DNA of 7,911 nucleotides from contig JBILLS010000056.1 in the NCBI GenBank assembly GCA_044375955.1, positions 1 through 7,911 of the forward strand, given 5' to 3'. Made by a program: the position numbers and the translations under genes. The notes under the pieces were generated by a model. That model saw only the letters and a program-made list of their open reading frames with translations. It ran no database searches and was not told the DNA's origin. The stretch comes from VGCC01 sp044375955. Its GTDB lineage: Bacteria > Actinomycetota > Actinomycetes > S36-B12. Position 1 is the stretch's first letter; each line of letters begins with the position of its first letter. Below are positions 1-6,279 of this stretch, one piece after another.

Positions 1-2047
1 CCTGTGGCCGGACCGTGGCGACCGGGAAGTGCAGGAGTTGAGCACCGTTGGTGATGAGGACGATGTTCGCCTTCTCCGCAAAGGAATCCGGCAGCCAGTG
101 CGCGGACACCACCCGGTCCTCGTCATCGAGGCGGATGACGTCCCACTCGGACTTTTGGCTCGGGAAGTCGTCGGCTACCCGTTTCACGGTGCCCTTCGCG
201 GTCGCAAGGAGGAGCCCGGTATCGCCCTCGAGTGGGACGAGTCCCACAACCGTCTCCGTGCTCCCGAGGGAGAGGAGCGCGCCCAGGGGAGATCCGGCAC
301 CCAGGCTCGGTGTGCCGGCCGTTGCGGGCAGGGCGGGAAGATCCACGACATCGAGGCGGTGGATACGGCCCCGGCTTGTGACGACACCCACCGAACCCCG
401 CGTACGGGCCGGGACCGCCGCGACAAGGACATCATGGCTGGCGCGCGGTGCGTCGGGTCGCGGAGTTATCTCAGCAATGCGCGCGACGAGCCCGGTGGTG
501 GAGAGAAGTACCACGCATGGTTCGTCGCTGATCTCGTCATGCTCTGCTCGCGGCGTCGCGGTGATGGCGCCCTCGAGGAGAAGCGTTCTCCGGGGAGTTC
601 CATGGGCGCTCGCGACGTTCTCGAGCTCTGCATCGACTTCTGCGCGGAGGCGAGTGTCGTCCTCGATGATTGCGCTGAGATTCCCAATTGCTTGCCGAAG
701 ATCATCAGCCTCCGTCTCGAGTTCGATGCGGGAGAACTTGGTGAGGCGGCGCAGCGGCATGTCGAGGATGTAGTTCGCCTGCGGCTCGGATAGCTCGAAG
801 ACCGTGATGAGCCGAGCACGTGCTTCGGCGGTGTCTTCGCTGCTTCGAATCACCGCAATCACTTCATCGATATCGACGATCGCTACAAGCAGGCCCTCAA
901 CGAGATGGAGGCGCTCCTCTGCCCGCGTGCGTCTATAGATGCAGCGGCGTCGCACCACCGATAGGCGGTGATCAAGGAACACCTGGAGAAGCTCGAGGAG
1001 CCCGAGTGTGCGTGGCTCCCCGTCGACAAGTGCCACGGCGTTGATCGAGACTGTGTCCTCAAGCGGGGTAAGGCGGTAGAGGGCCTCGAGTGCGCCCTCG
1101 GGTGCCACGCCACTCTTCAATTCGATAACGAGGTGTAGGCCCTGCTCTCCGTCGCTCAGGTCCACAACATCCGCGATTCCAGTGAGCCGCTTGGCTCCTA
1201 CCGCGTCCTTGATCTTCTCAATCACTCGTTCGGGGCCGACGTTTGGCGGTAACTCGCTGACCACGATCCCGCGTCGGCGTGGTGTGACGTGCTCGATCCG
1301 GGTGCGAGCGCGCACCCGGAAACTCCCGCGACCGGTCGCATAGGCGTCGGCTACGCCGTCGAGGCCCACGATCACGCCACCGCCAGGGAAGTCCGGACCC
1401 GGTATCAGGCGCCGAATATCGGTCAGGGAGGCACGGGGGTTCTTGAGCAGGTGTCGCGCGGCACCGATGACCTCGACGAGATTGTGGGGGACGAGGCTGG
1501 TGGCCATCCCTACAGCGATTCCACTTGCTCCGTTGACGAGCAGGTTGGGAAAAGCCGCCGGAAGCACGCTGGGTTCGGACTCGCGGCCGTCGTAGTTGGG
1601 GACGAAATCCACGACATCTTCATCCAGGGATGACGTCATGTCTAACGCGGCTGATGCGAGTCGGGCCTCGGTGTAGCGCATCGCGGCGGGTCCGTCATCG
1701 GGGGATCCGAAGTTTCCATGACCATCGATGAGTGGGAGCCGCTGGGAGAAGGCTTGGGAGAGTCGGACGAGGGCGTCATAGATGGCCGAGTCGCCGTGCG
1801 GGTGCAGCCGGCCCATGACCTCTCCGACGACTCGGGCCGACTTGACGTGGCCGCGATCCGGACGCAGACCCATCTGCGCCATTTGGAACAGGATGCGTCT
1901 CTGAACCGGCTTCAATCCGTCTCGGGCGTCAGGCAGTGCCCGCGCGTAGATGACGGAGTACGCATACTCAAGGAAGGAGACGCGCATCTCGTCGGATACG
2001 TCGATATCCGTTGTGCGCGTCCGGTCGGCACCGGTGCCGCGAGCCAT
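1..2047 (-). CDS. parC: DNA topoisomerase IV subunit A (ParC-type), 3' end cut off
   Basis: This is the DNA breakage-reunion subunit of a type IIA topoisomerase; with a ParE/GyrB-like partner it passes one duplex through another to decatenate and relax chromosomes. About 682 residues are visible and the C-terminus runs off the left edge; relatives are about 820 long. The N-terminal core is clear: EYAYSVIYARALPDARDGLK (about 27-46), the quinolone-region motif HPHGDSAIYD (82-91), and AAMRYTEARL with catalytic Tyr125. From about residue 500 the protein enters the beta-pinwheel domain, and I see no GyrA box (QRRGG-like), which favours ParC over GyrA. From memory it closely resembles the Streptomyces ParC-type protein. 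The ATG at 2047 is chosen because GGGAGG lies 7 nt upstream and MAR matches relatives; an in-frame ATG at 2071 has no well-spaced site. It follows psuK by 28 nt. Quinolone-determining positions S87 and D91 (S83 and D87 in E. coli GyrA) are the unmutated types. Confidence 0.93.
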   Translation of the reverse strand, partial: MARGTGADRTRTTDIDVSDEMRVSFLEYAYSVIYARALPDARDGLKPVQRRILFQMAQMGLRPDRGHVKSARVVGEVMGRLHPHGDSAIYDALVRLSQAFSQRLPLIDGHGNFGSPDDGPAAMRYTEARLASAALDMTSSLDEDVVDFVPNYDGRESEPSVLPAAFPNLLVNGASGIAVGMATSLVPHNLVEVIGAARHLLKNPRASLTDIRRLIPGPDFPGGGVIVGLDGVADAYATGRGSFRVRARTRIEHVTPRRRGIVVSELPPNVGPERVIEKIKDAVGAKRLTGIADVVDLSDGEQGLHLVIELKSGVAPEGALEALYRLTPLEDTVSINAVALVDGEPRTLGLLELLQVFLDHRLSVVRRRCIYRRTRAEERLHLVEGLLVAIVDIDEVIAVIRSSEDTAEARARLITVFELSEPQANYILDMPLRRLTKFSRIELETEADDLRQAIGNLSAIIEDDTRLRAEVDAELENVASAHGTPRRTLLLEGAITATPRAEHDEISDEPCVVLLSTTGLVARIAEITPRPDAPRASHDVLVAAVPARTRGSVGVVTSRGRIHRLDVVDLPALPATAGTPSLGAGSPLGALLSLGSTETVVGLVPLEGDTGLLLATAKGTVKRVADDFPSQKSEWDVIRLDDEDRVVSAHWLPDSFAEKANIVLITNGAQLLHFPVATVRPQ

Positions 2048-2052
2048 TGCGC

Positions 2053-2060
2053 TCCCTCCC
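2053..2060 (-). promoter_or_regulatory. Ribosome binding site of parC
   Basis: On the minus strand GGGAGGGA lies in the 28-nt gap between the psuK stop and the parC ATG. Its GGGAGG core is 7 nt from the ATG. It decides for the start at 2047 over the in-frame ATG at 2071. Confidence 0.75.
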
Positions 2061-2075
2061 GAACGCGTCATTCTC

Positions 2076-2963
2076 TCAAGGGCGGCATCCAGGTGCCGGA
2101 CCGACACGTGCAACACAGACGGCGGCGACGGAGTTACCTGCGGCCGTGGCCTTCCCCACCAGGCCGTCGGCGAGCCAGCTCGTGAGGAACCCGGCGGCGA
2201 AGGCGTCACCGGCACCCACGGTGTCGACCAGGGGCGCATCGATGGCGGGGGAGTGACCCGTGTCACCGTCGGTGGCCCAGCGCGCACCGGCGTCACCAAG
2301 CTTGACGACGAAGATGCACGAGTCCCGAGGCCGCCAGGAATTCCCGAGTGCCAACGACTCGTCACTGTTGGCGAAGATGATGTCCACTTGATCGAGCAGA
2401 ACCTCGAGCTCCCTCCCATGATCGGTGACCAGGCTGTGCGAGTTGAGGTCCACCGACACCGTCATCGAACGCGTCCGTGCCTCTGCGATCGCAGCTTCGA
2501 CGGTCGCGCGCGTTTCGGGGCGGAACCAGGGGTAGGCGGACACATGGAGATGGCGACCCGCGATCTCCCGCAGGCACCAATCCGAGGTCAAGTGGGCGTT
2601 GGCGCCCGGATCGGGAAGCATCGTGCGCTCACCGGTGGAGTCGACGAGGACCACGACCGTCCCCGTGGGGTGGTCCATGACGATCTGGAGTCGGGGCTCC
2701 ACCCCGAGGCGGAGCAGGTCGGCTTCCAGGGCGGTGCCACTGTGGTCGTCGCCACGCGCGGAGATGAGCCGGACGGGAACACCCTGGTAGGCCAACCAGG
2801 CCGCGGTGACGCCGGCGGATCCCCCAAGGCTCGTGCGGATGCGCGCTGGGGTGTCCCCGGCGGCGACGAGATCCCCGGGCACCCGCCCGGCGACACGCAC
2901 GTTCACATCACGGGCAATATCACCGATGACAGTGACCTGCGGGACTTGGTGCGCCACTGTCAT
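2076..2963 (-). CDS. psuK: PfkB-family sugar/nucleoside kinase, probable pseudouridine kinase
   Basis: A 295-residue ribokinase/PfkB-family kinase. The family transfers phosphate from ATP to a sugar or nucleoside hydroxyl; here the likely substrate is pseudouridine, giving pseudouridine 5'-phosphate. The protein shows an N-terminal strand VIGDIARDVN (12-21), the substrate-side glycine motif SLGGSAGVTAAW (45-56), and the PfkB signature DTVGAGDAFAAGF (247-259) with GAGD anion hole and catalytic base Asp253. Length is normal, although the tail after the last helix is short. The substrate call rests on context: its ATG overlaps the psuG stop codon as ATGA, so the two are translationally coupled, and no separate ribosome binding site is seen. 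PfkB subfamilies are hard to separate by motif, so a ribokinase- or adenosine-kinase-like activity is the alternative. The kinase class is firm; pseudouridine specificity is inference. Confidence 0.88.
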   Translation of the reverse strand: MTVAHQVPQVTVIGDIARDVNVRVAGRVPGDLVAAGDTPARIRTSLGGSAGVTAAWLAYQGVPVRLISARGDDHSGTALEADLLRLGVEPRLQIVMDHPTGTVVVLVDSTGERTMLPDPGANAHLTSDWCLREIAGRHLHVSAYPWFRPETRATVEAAIAEARTRSMTVSVDLNSHSLVTDHGRELEVLLDQVDIIFANSDESLALGNSWRPRDSCIFVVKLGDAGARWATDGDTGHSPAIDAPLVDTVGAGDAFAAGFLTSWLADGLVGKATAAGNSVAAVCVARVGPAPGCRP

Positions 2964-3868
2964 GTGCTGGCGGCCACGGCGATGCGTGCTGCCAGGTCCG
3001 CGTTGTCCACGATCAGTTCGGAGTTCACCGTCAGGCTCGCGCCGTGCGTAGCCCGGTGGAAGTGGTCGAGAAGGAAGGGGGTCACGTCCTTGCCGGAGAT
3101 CCCGCGTTCATGGGCCCGGGCTAGTCCCTCGTTCAGGACGGCGTCGTGGAGGTCAGGGTCGAGTTGCGCCGTCAGAGGGATCGGATTGCCGACGACCAGT
3201 GCGGATGCCACACCGATCTGAGCCCGTACTCGCATCATGGCGGCGACCTCATCGGGGGTCTGCACGGTCCAGTTCACGCCGTGACCGGAGTCCGACAGGT
3301 AGAAGCCTGGGAAGCGCTCGGTTCGGAAGCCGATTACCGTGACATTGAGAGTCTCAAGCCGCTCAAGCGTGGCGGAGACGTCCAGGATCGATTTCACTCC
3401 TGAACAGACGATGGTGATGGGGGTGGTGCTCAAGGTGGTCAGGTCGGCTGATTCGTCCCAGCTATCCCGGGCCTGACGGTGCACACCGCCCAGCCCGCCG
3501 GTGGCGAAGACACCAATTCCGCATGCTGCGGCGATGAGGCTCGTAGATGCAACAGTGGTGGAGCCGCTACCACCGCGGCCCAGCAATGGGAGCAGATCGC
3601 GCACGCTCGCCTTGATGACGTCATCCCGCGACCCGATCTCCGCAATCCCGTCCTCCGAGAGGCCGATTTTAATGCGGCCGTCGAGGATCGCGATCGTCGC
3701 TGGTGTGGCCCCGCGGGCGCGCACGGTGTCATGAACGTGGTTGGCCACCCGGATGTTCTCGGGATACGGCAGGCCATGGCTGATGATCGTGGACTCAAGT
3801 GCGACAACGGGGCGGCCCGCCTCGAGAGCCGCCGCGACATCGGGGGCCAGATCGAATGCCGCCTTCAC
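2960..3868 (-). CDS. psuG: Pseudouridine-5'-phosphate glycosidase
   Basis: This 302-residue enzyme splits the C-C glycosidic bond of pseudouridine 5'-phosphate, giving uracil and ribose 5-phosphate, the last step of pseudouridine breakdown in the cytoplasm. The full length matches the family. Visible motifs are VALESTIISHGLPYPEN (22-38), KASVRDL (86-92), FATGGLGGVHR (121-131), SADL (140-143) and VCSGVKSILD (154-163). Compared from memory with E. coli PsuG, the catalytic set E31, K93, D149, K166, N289 corresponds to E25, K86, D142, K159 and N282, with matching spacing, so the enzyme should be active. The start is GTG at 3868; no Shine-Dalgarno site precedes it, but a TANNNT box sits 6 nt upstream, suggesting a leaderless transcript. 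It is the first gene of a minus-strand run psuG-psuK-parC and diverges from the DUF5998 gene. No pseudouridine transporter is in view. Confidence 0.96.
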   Translation of the reverse strand: MKAAFDLAPDVAAALEAGRPVVALESTIISHGLPYPENIRVANHVHDTVRARGATPATIAILDGRIKIGLSEDGIAEIGSRDDVIKASVRDLLPLLGRGGSGSTTVASTSLIAAACGIGVFATGGLGGVHRQARDSWDESADLTTLSTTPITIVCSGVKSILDVSATLERLETLNVTVIGFRTERFPGFYLSDSGHGVNWTVQTPDEVAAMMRVRAQIGVASALVVGNPIPLTAQLDPDLHDAVLNEGLARAHERGISGKDVTPFLLDHFHRATHGASLTVNSELIVDNADLAARIAVAAST

Positions 3869-3874
3869 GGGATG

Positions 3875-3880
3875 ACAGTA
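3875..3880 (-). promoter_or_regulatory. Candidate -10 box for leaderless psuG transcript
   Basis: On the minus strand TACTGT fits the actinobacterial TANNNT -10 pattern. Its last base is 6 nt from the G of the psuG GTG, so transcription would begin at or next to the start codon. This agrees with the lack of a Shine-Dalgarno site. No TTGACA-like -35 is present; the expected -35 position (about 3898-3903) falls inside the 18-bp palindrome. The TANNNT motif is weak and can occur by chance. Confidence 0.4.
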
Positions 3881-3890
3881 GCGGTGGCCC

Positions 3891-3908
3891 CGGGTCCCCG
3901 GGGACCCG
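3891..3908. promoter_or_regulatory. Perfect 18-bp palindrome, operator-like
   Basis: CGGGTCCCCGGGGACCCG reads the same on both strands with no spacer, centred between 3899 and 3900. It lies in the 62-nt gap between the divergent GTG of psuG (3868) and ATG of the DUF5998 gene (3931), where a terminator is not expected. Its centre covers the expected -35 of the candidate psuG promoter and it ends 22 nt before the DUF5998 ATG. A binding site for a dimeric regulator is the simplest reading; a GC-rich hairpin in the leader of the plus-strand transcript is another. No regulator gene is in the window. Confidence 0.5.
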
Positions 3909-3918
3909 TACTTCTTGA

Positions 3919-3923
3919 CAGGA
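3919..3923 (+). promoter_or_regulatory. Ribosome binding site of the DUF5998 gene
   Basis: CAGGA lies 7 nt before the ATG at 3931, a normal distance. A second purine run (GAGG, 3925-3928) is too close to the start to serve well. Confidence 0.5.
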
Positions 3924-3930
3924 TGAGGTC

Positions 3931-4515
3931 ATGGCCACACACGCCGTTCATCAGGCGCTGCGCGATGACATCGAACGCAGTGGCTATTACCCCGACATCG
4001 TCTCCGATGCACTCGATACCGCGTTAGGGGGAGAGGAGTTGCGCTCCTATGTGGTTCACCACGAGGCAACCTTCGACCGAGACGAACTACGCCGTCATGT
4101 GACCGTTCTCGCGCTGACGCCTACCCGACTCATCGTCGGCCACACCGATGACCATGCCTCGGAGCAGGCGGAGATGCCCGCATACGCGAGTACGTCCACC
4201 GAGGCCGTCAGGCTCGAGCGGGTCGACTCTGTCGTTGTGACCAGGGTGGTTCCGGACCCCACGTCCTACCGGGCGGGCGGTCCGTCCTCCGAAGTAGTCC
4301 TCACTATCGGGTGGGGGGCTGTCAGTCGGATCGAGCTAGAGCCGGCCACCTGCGGGGACCCCGCATGCGAGGCTGACCATGGGCTCTCCGGGACCTCCAG
4401 TAATGACGACTTCTCCCTGCGAGTCAGCACCGCGGCGGATGGAGCAGACGTCGTGACGCAGGTCCTTGCCTTCGCTGCTGAGTTGTCCCACGCGACAAGT
4501 GCCCGACTCCGTTAA
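3931..4515 (+). CDS. DUF5998 family protein of unknown function
   Basis: A 194-residue soluble protein that I recognise as the actinobacterial DUF5998 family; its function is unknown. There is no signal peptide or membrane segment. Family-like stretches are IERSGYYPDIVSDAL (14-28), YVVHHEATFD (40-49), RRHVTVLALTPTRLIVGHTDDH (54-75, giving two beta strands), a serine/threonine-rich STSTEAVRLERV (87-98), VVLTIGWGAVSRIELEPATC (122-141) and CGDPACEADHG (141-151). Cys141, Cys146 and His150 form a compact C-x4-C-x3-H group that could bind metal, though three ligands alone do not prove it. The ATG start has a CAGGA site. The stop overlaps the likely start of the downstream phosphodiesterase by 17 nt, so the two are probably coupled. 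From memory this pair sits next to tdk and sepH in many actinobacteria, pointing to a conserved but unexplained partnership. Confidence 0.88.
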   Translation: MATHAVHQALRDDIERSGYYPDIVSDALDTALGGEELRSYVVHHEATFDRDELRRHVTVLALTPTRLIVGHTDDHASEQAEMPAYASTSTEAVRLERVDSVVVTRVVPDPTSYRAGGPSSEVVLTIGWGAVSRIELEPATCGDPACEADHGLSGTSSNDDFSLRVSTAADGADVVTQVLAFAAELSHATSARLR

Positions 4516-5599
4516 TACGTCGCTCGCCGACGTTCTCCCGACTGCCGCGTCCGCGCTGGGCTGCGGAGGTTTCGTGAGGTCATTCGACCTGGGTACACCC
4601 AGAAACATCGTGTGCCTCCTTGTCGATGGCCTCGGGTTCGGCTCCCTCACTAGACACGATCCGGACTGGTTGCGACGGGGGCACACGCAGCCGATCACAT
4701 CGGTGCTCCCGACCACCACCGCCGTCGCGCTCACGTCCTTGGGTACAGGTGTATTCCCCGGCACGCACGGCATGATTGCCGCATCCTTCGTACTTCCCGA
4801 GATCAACGATGTCCTGTCACCGCTGCACTGGGGGAGCGTTCCGGTCCCAGAGTCCGTTCAGGTGGAACCGACCGTCCTCGAGACGATGTCTCGGAGCGGG
4901 ATCGCCTGTCACAGTGTCGGCCCAGCGGACTATGTCCAGAGCGGTTTGACGCGCGCCGCCCTCCGCGGGCCTCGCTATCACGGAGCCCGGGAGATTCCCG
5001 AGTACGTCGCTACCGTCACATCGATCCTGTCTGGAGAGAGCCCGAGCTTCACCTACGTGTACTGGCCGGAGCTCGACCGCATCGGCCACGCCCGGGGTGT
5101 TCACCACCCCGAGTGGCGCACCGGGCTCGCGCGCGTGGGAGACCTGGTCGCCGGGCTCCAGGGAGCACTCGGAGCAGATGACCTTCTCCTCGTCACATCC
5201 GACCACGGGATGGTCGAGTGCCCTCCCTTACGCCGCCTGCGCTGGGATGACCTCGCGGAACTTCGCACGGGTGTCCGGGCCGTCACAGGTGAGCCCCGAT
5301 GTCGCCTCATCTACCTCGAGGATGGGGTGGATGCTGAGGGCATGGTGAAGCGGTGGAGGGACCGCCTTGCACCCGATTTCGACATCTGGGGGCGCGTTGA
5401 TTTCGCGGAATCGGGACTCCTCGGACCTGTTGAGCCCTTCGCGTCCGAACGTCTCGGCGATCTGATCGTGCTGGCGACAGGCGACTCGATGATCAGCTGT
5501 CCCGATATCGATCCGCGCATCTCCTCGCTCCCAGGCCAGCACGGTTCCTGGACAGACGAAGAGCGCCTCATCCCGCTTTCGGTGTTCACGCAGGCCTAA
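4499..5599 (+). CDS. Alkaline phosphatase superfamily protein (type I phosphodiesterase/nucleotide pyrophosphatase-like)
   Basis: A 366-residue two-metal hydrolase of the alkaline phosphatase superfamily, nearest to the phosphodiesterase/nucleotide pyrophosphatase branch; the natural substrate is not known. All metal-site elements are present: LLVDGLGFGS with Asp43, LPTTTAVALTSLGTG with the nucleophile threonine among residues 72-74, ELDRIGHARG with Asp193 and His197, TSDHGMVE with Asp235 and His236, and PGQHGSW with His348. I see no signal peptide or anchor, so it appears cytoplasmic, unlike many relatives outside bacteria. The start is uncertain. GTG at 4499 gives MPDSVNTSLADVLP, which fits the family's N-terminus, but no Shine-Dalgarno site precedes it; translation may depend on the overlapping DUF5998 gene. 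An in-frame TTG at 4466 would add 11 residues. tdk follows after 26 nt. Confidence 0.9.
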   Translation: MPDSVNTSLADVLPTAASALGCGGFVRSFDLGTPRNIVCLLVDGLGFGSLTRHDPDWLRRGHTQPITSVLPTTTAVALTSLGTGVFPGTHGMIAASFVLPEINDVLSPLHWGSVPVPESVQVEPTVLETMSRSGIACHSVGPADYVQSGLTRAALRGPRYHGAREIPEYVATVTSILSGESPSFTYVYWPELDRIGHARGVHHPEWRTGLARVGDLVAGLQGALGADDLLLVTSDHGMVECPPLRRLRWDDLAELRTGVRAVTGEPRCRLIYLEDGVDAEGMVKRWRDRLAPDFDIWGRVDFAESGLLGPVEPFASERLGDLIVLATGDSMISCPDIDPRISSLPGQHGSWTDEERLIPLSVFTQA

Positions 5600-5613
5600 T
5601 CGAACATGTGTGT

Positions 5614-5618
5614 CAGGA
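5614..5618 (+). promoter_or_regulatory. Ribosome binding site of tdk
   Basis: CAGGA lies 7 nt before the GTG at 5626. It supports that start over the in-frame GTG at 5608, which would add six residues not seen in the family. Confidence 0.5.
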
Positions 5619-5625
5619 TGCCGCG

Positions 5626-6279
5626 GTGGCGGAGCTGATCTTCTACGCGGGGACGATGGACTGCGGCAAGTCGACCCTCGCTCTCCAGACAGACCACAAC
5701 CACAGATCACGTGGTCGCACTGGACTCGTGTTCACCAAGCTGGATAGAGCCGGGACCAATCAACTCTCGAGTCGACTGGGACTCGCTGTCGAGGCACACG
5801 AAGTCGACGAAGCTGTCGATTTCCGTCGCATCGTGGTGGACCTTCTATCGTCAGGCGAACGGGTTGATTACCTCATCTGCGATGAAGCGCAGTTCTACTC
5901 CGAGGAGCATGTCGAGCAACTTGCGCGCGTCGTTGACGAATTGGCCATCGACGTCTACGCGTTTGGAATCATGACCGACTTCCGCACCCGGCTATTCCCG
6001 GGTTCCGCGCGTCTCGTCGAACTCGCGGATCGCGTGCACGTCCTTCAGGTGGAGGCGTTGTGTTGGTGCGGCTCGCGGGCGATTCACAATGCCCGCACCA
6101 TCAATGGGGAGATGACAACCGAGGGTGATCAGGTACTCGTGGGCGACGTCGCTCACGGTCCATCCACGGCTGCCGTCGCATATGAGGTGCTGTGTAGACG
6201 GCACTACCGCTCGCGCCTCACGGCGTCCCGGGCATCACGGGAACACGTGTCACGGCAGCCGCTGCCGTTCCCGCATTAG
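5626..6279 (+). CDS. tdk: Thymidine kinase (type II, TK1-like)
   Basis: This 217-residue cytoplasmic enzyme phosphorylates thymidine (and deoxyuridine) with ATP to dTMP in pyrimidine salvage. Features in order: the P-loop GTMDCGKST (9-17) directly after the first strand; LICDEAQFY (83-91) with the Walker-B Asp86 and the likely catalytic base Glu87; YAFGIMTDFRTRLFPGS (111-127), the substrate-side segment; and a structural zinc site from Cys146 and Cys148 (LCWCG) with Cys180 and His183 (CRRH). Length is normal for bacteria. The GTG at 5626 is chosen because CAGGA is well spaced and MAELIFYAGTMDCGKS begins as relatives do; GTG at 5608 is the alternative. The P-loop has Thr10 where many relatives have Pro (GPM). 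It is last in the plus-strand run, and its TAG stop overlaps the 3' end of sepH on the other strand by 4 nt. Confidence 0.96.
   Translation: MAELIFYAGTMDCGKSTLALQTDHNHRSRGRTGLVFTKLDRAGTNQLSSRLGLAVEAHEVDEAVDFRRIVVDLLSSGERVDYLICDEAQFYSEEHVEQLARVVDELAIDVYAFGIMTDFRTRLFPGSARLVELADRVHVLQVEALCWCGSRAIHNARTINGEMTTEGDQVLVGDVAHGPSTAAVAYEVLCRRHYRSRLTASRASREHVSRQPLPFPH
6238..6273. terminator. Inverted repeats at the convergent tdk/sepH 3' ends, possible bidirectional terminator
   Basis: Two nested inverted repeats lie in the last codons of tdk: ACGGCAG/CTGCCGT with a CCG loop (6252-6268), and an outer pair CGGGAAC (6238-6244) with GTTCCCG (6267-6273). The two share two bases, so both cannot form in full at once. 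On the minus strand the structure begins just after the sepH TAA. There is no T-run on either strand, so a classic intrinsic terminator is not shown; GC-rich actinobacteria often have hairpins without one. Confidence 0.35.

Noticed and set aside
29..793. Plus-strand open frame of 254 codons
   Set aside because: It is antisense to the ParC coding sequence, whose topoisomerase motifs are clear on the minus strand.
1630..1639. ATGACGTCAT palindrome, repeated at 3615-3624
   Set aside because: Both copies are inside coding sequence (parC and psuG) and are explained by the codons there; no sign of a regulatory role.
2045..2071. Upstream in-frame ATG for parC at 2071
   Set aside because: It would add eight residues not seen in relatives and has no well-spaced ribosome binding site, whereas 2047 has GGGAGG at 7 nt.
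1950..3221. Long open frame of 423 codons on the plus strand
   Set aside because: It runs antisense to psuK and parts of psuG and parC, shows no family motif, and results from the GC-rich third positions of the real genes on the minus strand.
3915..3920. TTGACA, a perfect -35 consensus, before the DUF5998 gene
   Set aside because: It lies only 10 nt before the ATG, so a matching -10 would fall inside the coding sequence; probably chance.
4466..4498. TTG start extending the phosphodiesterase by 11 residues
   Set aside because: It has no good ribosome binding site and increases the overlap with the DUF5998 gene; kept only as an alternative.
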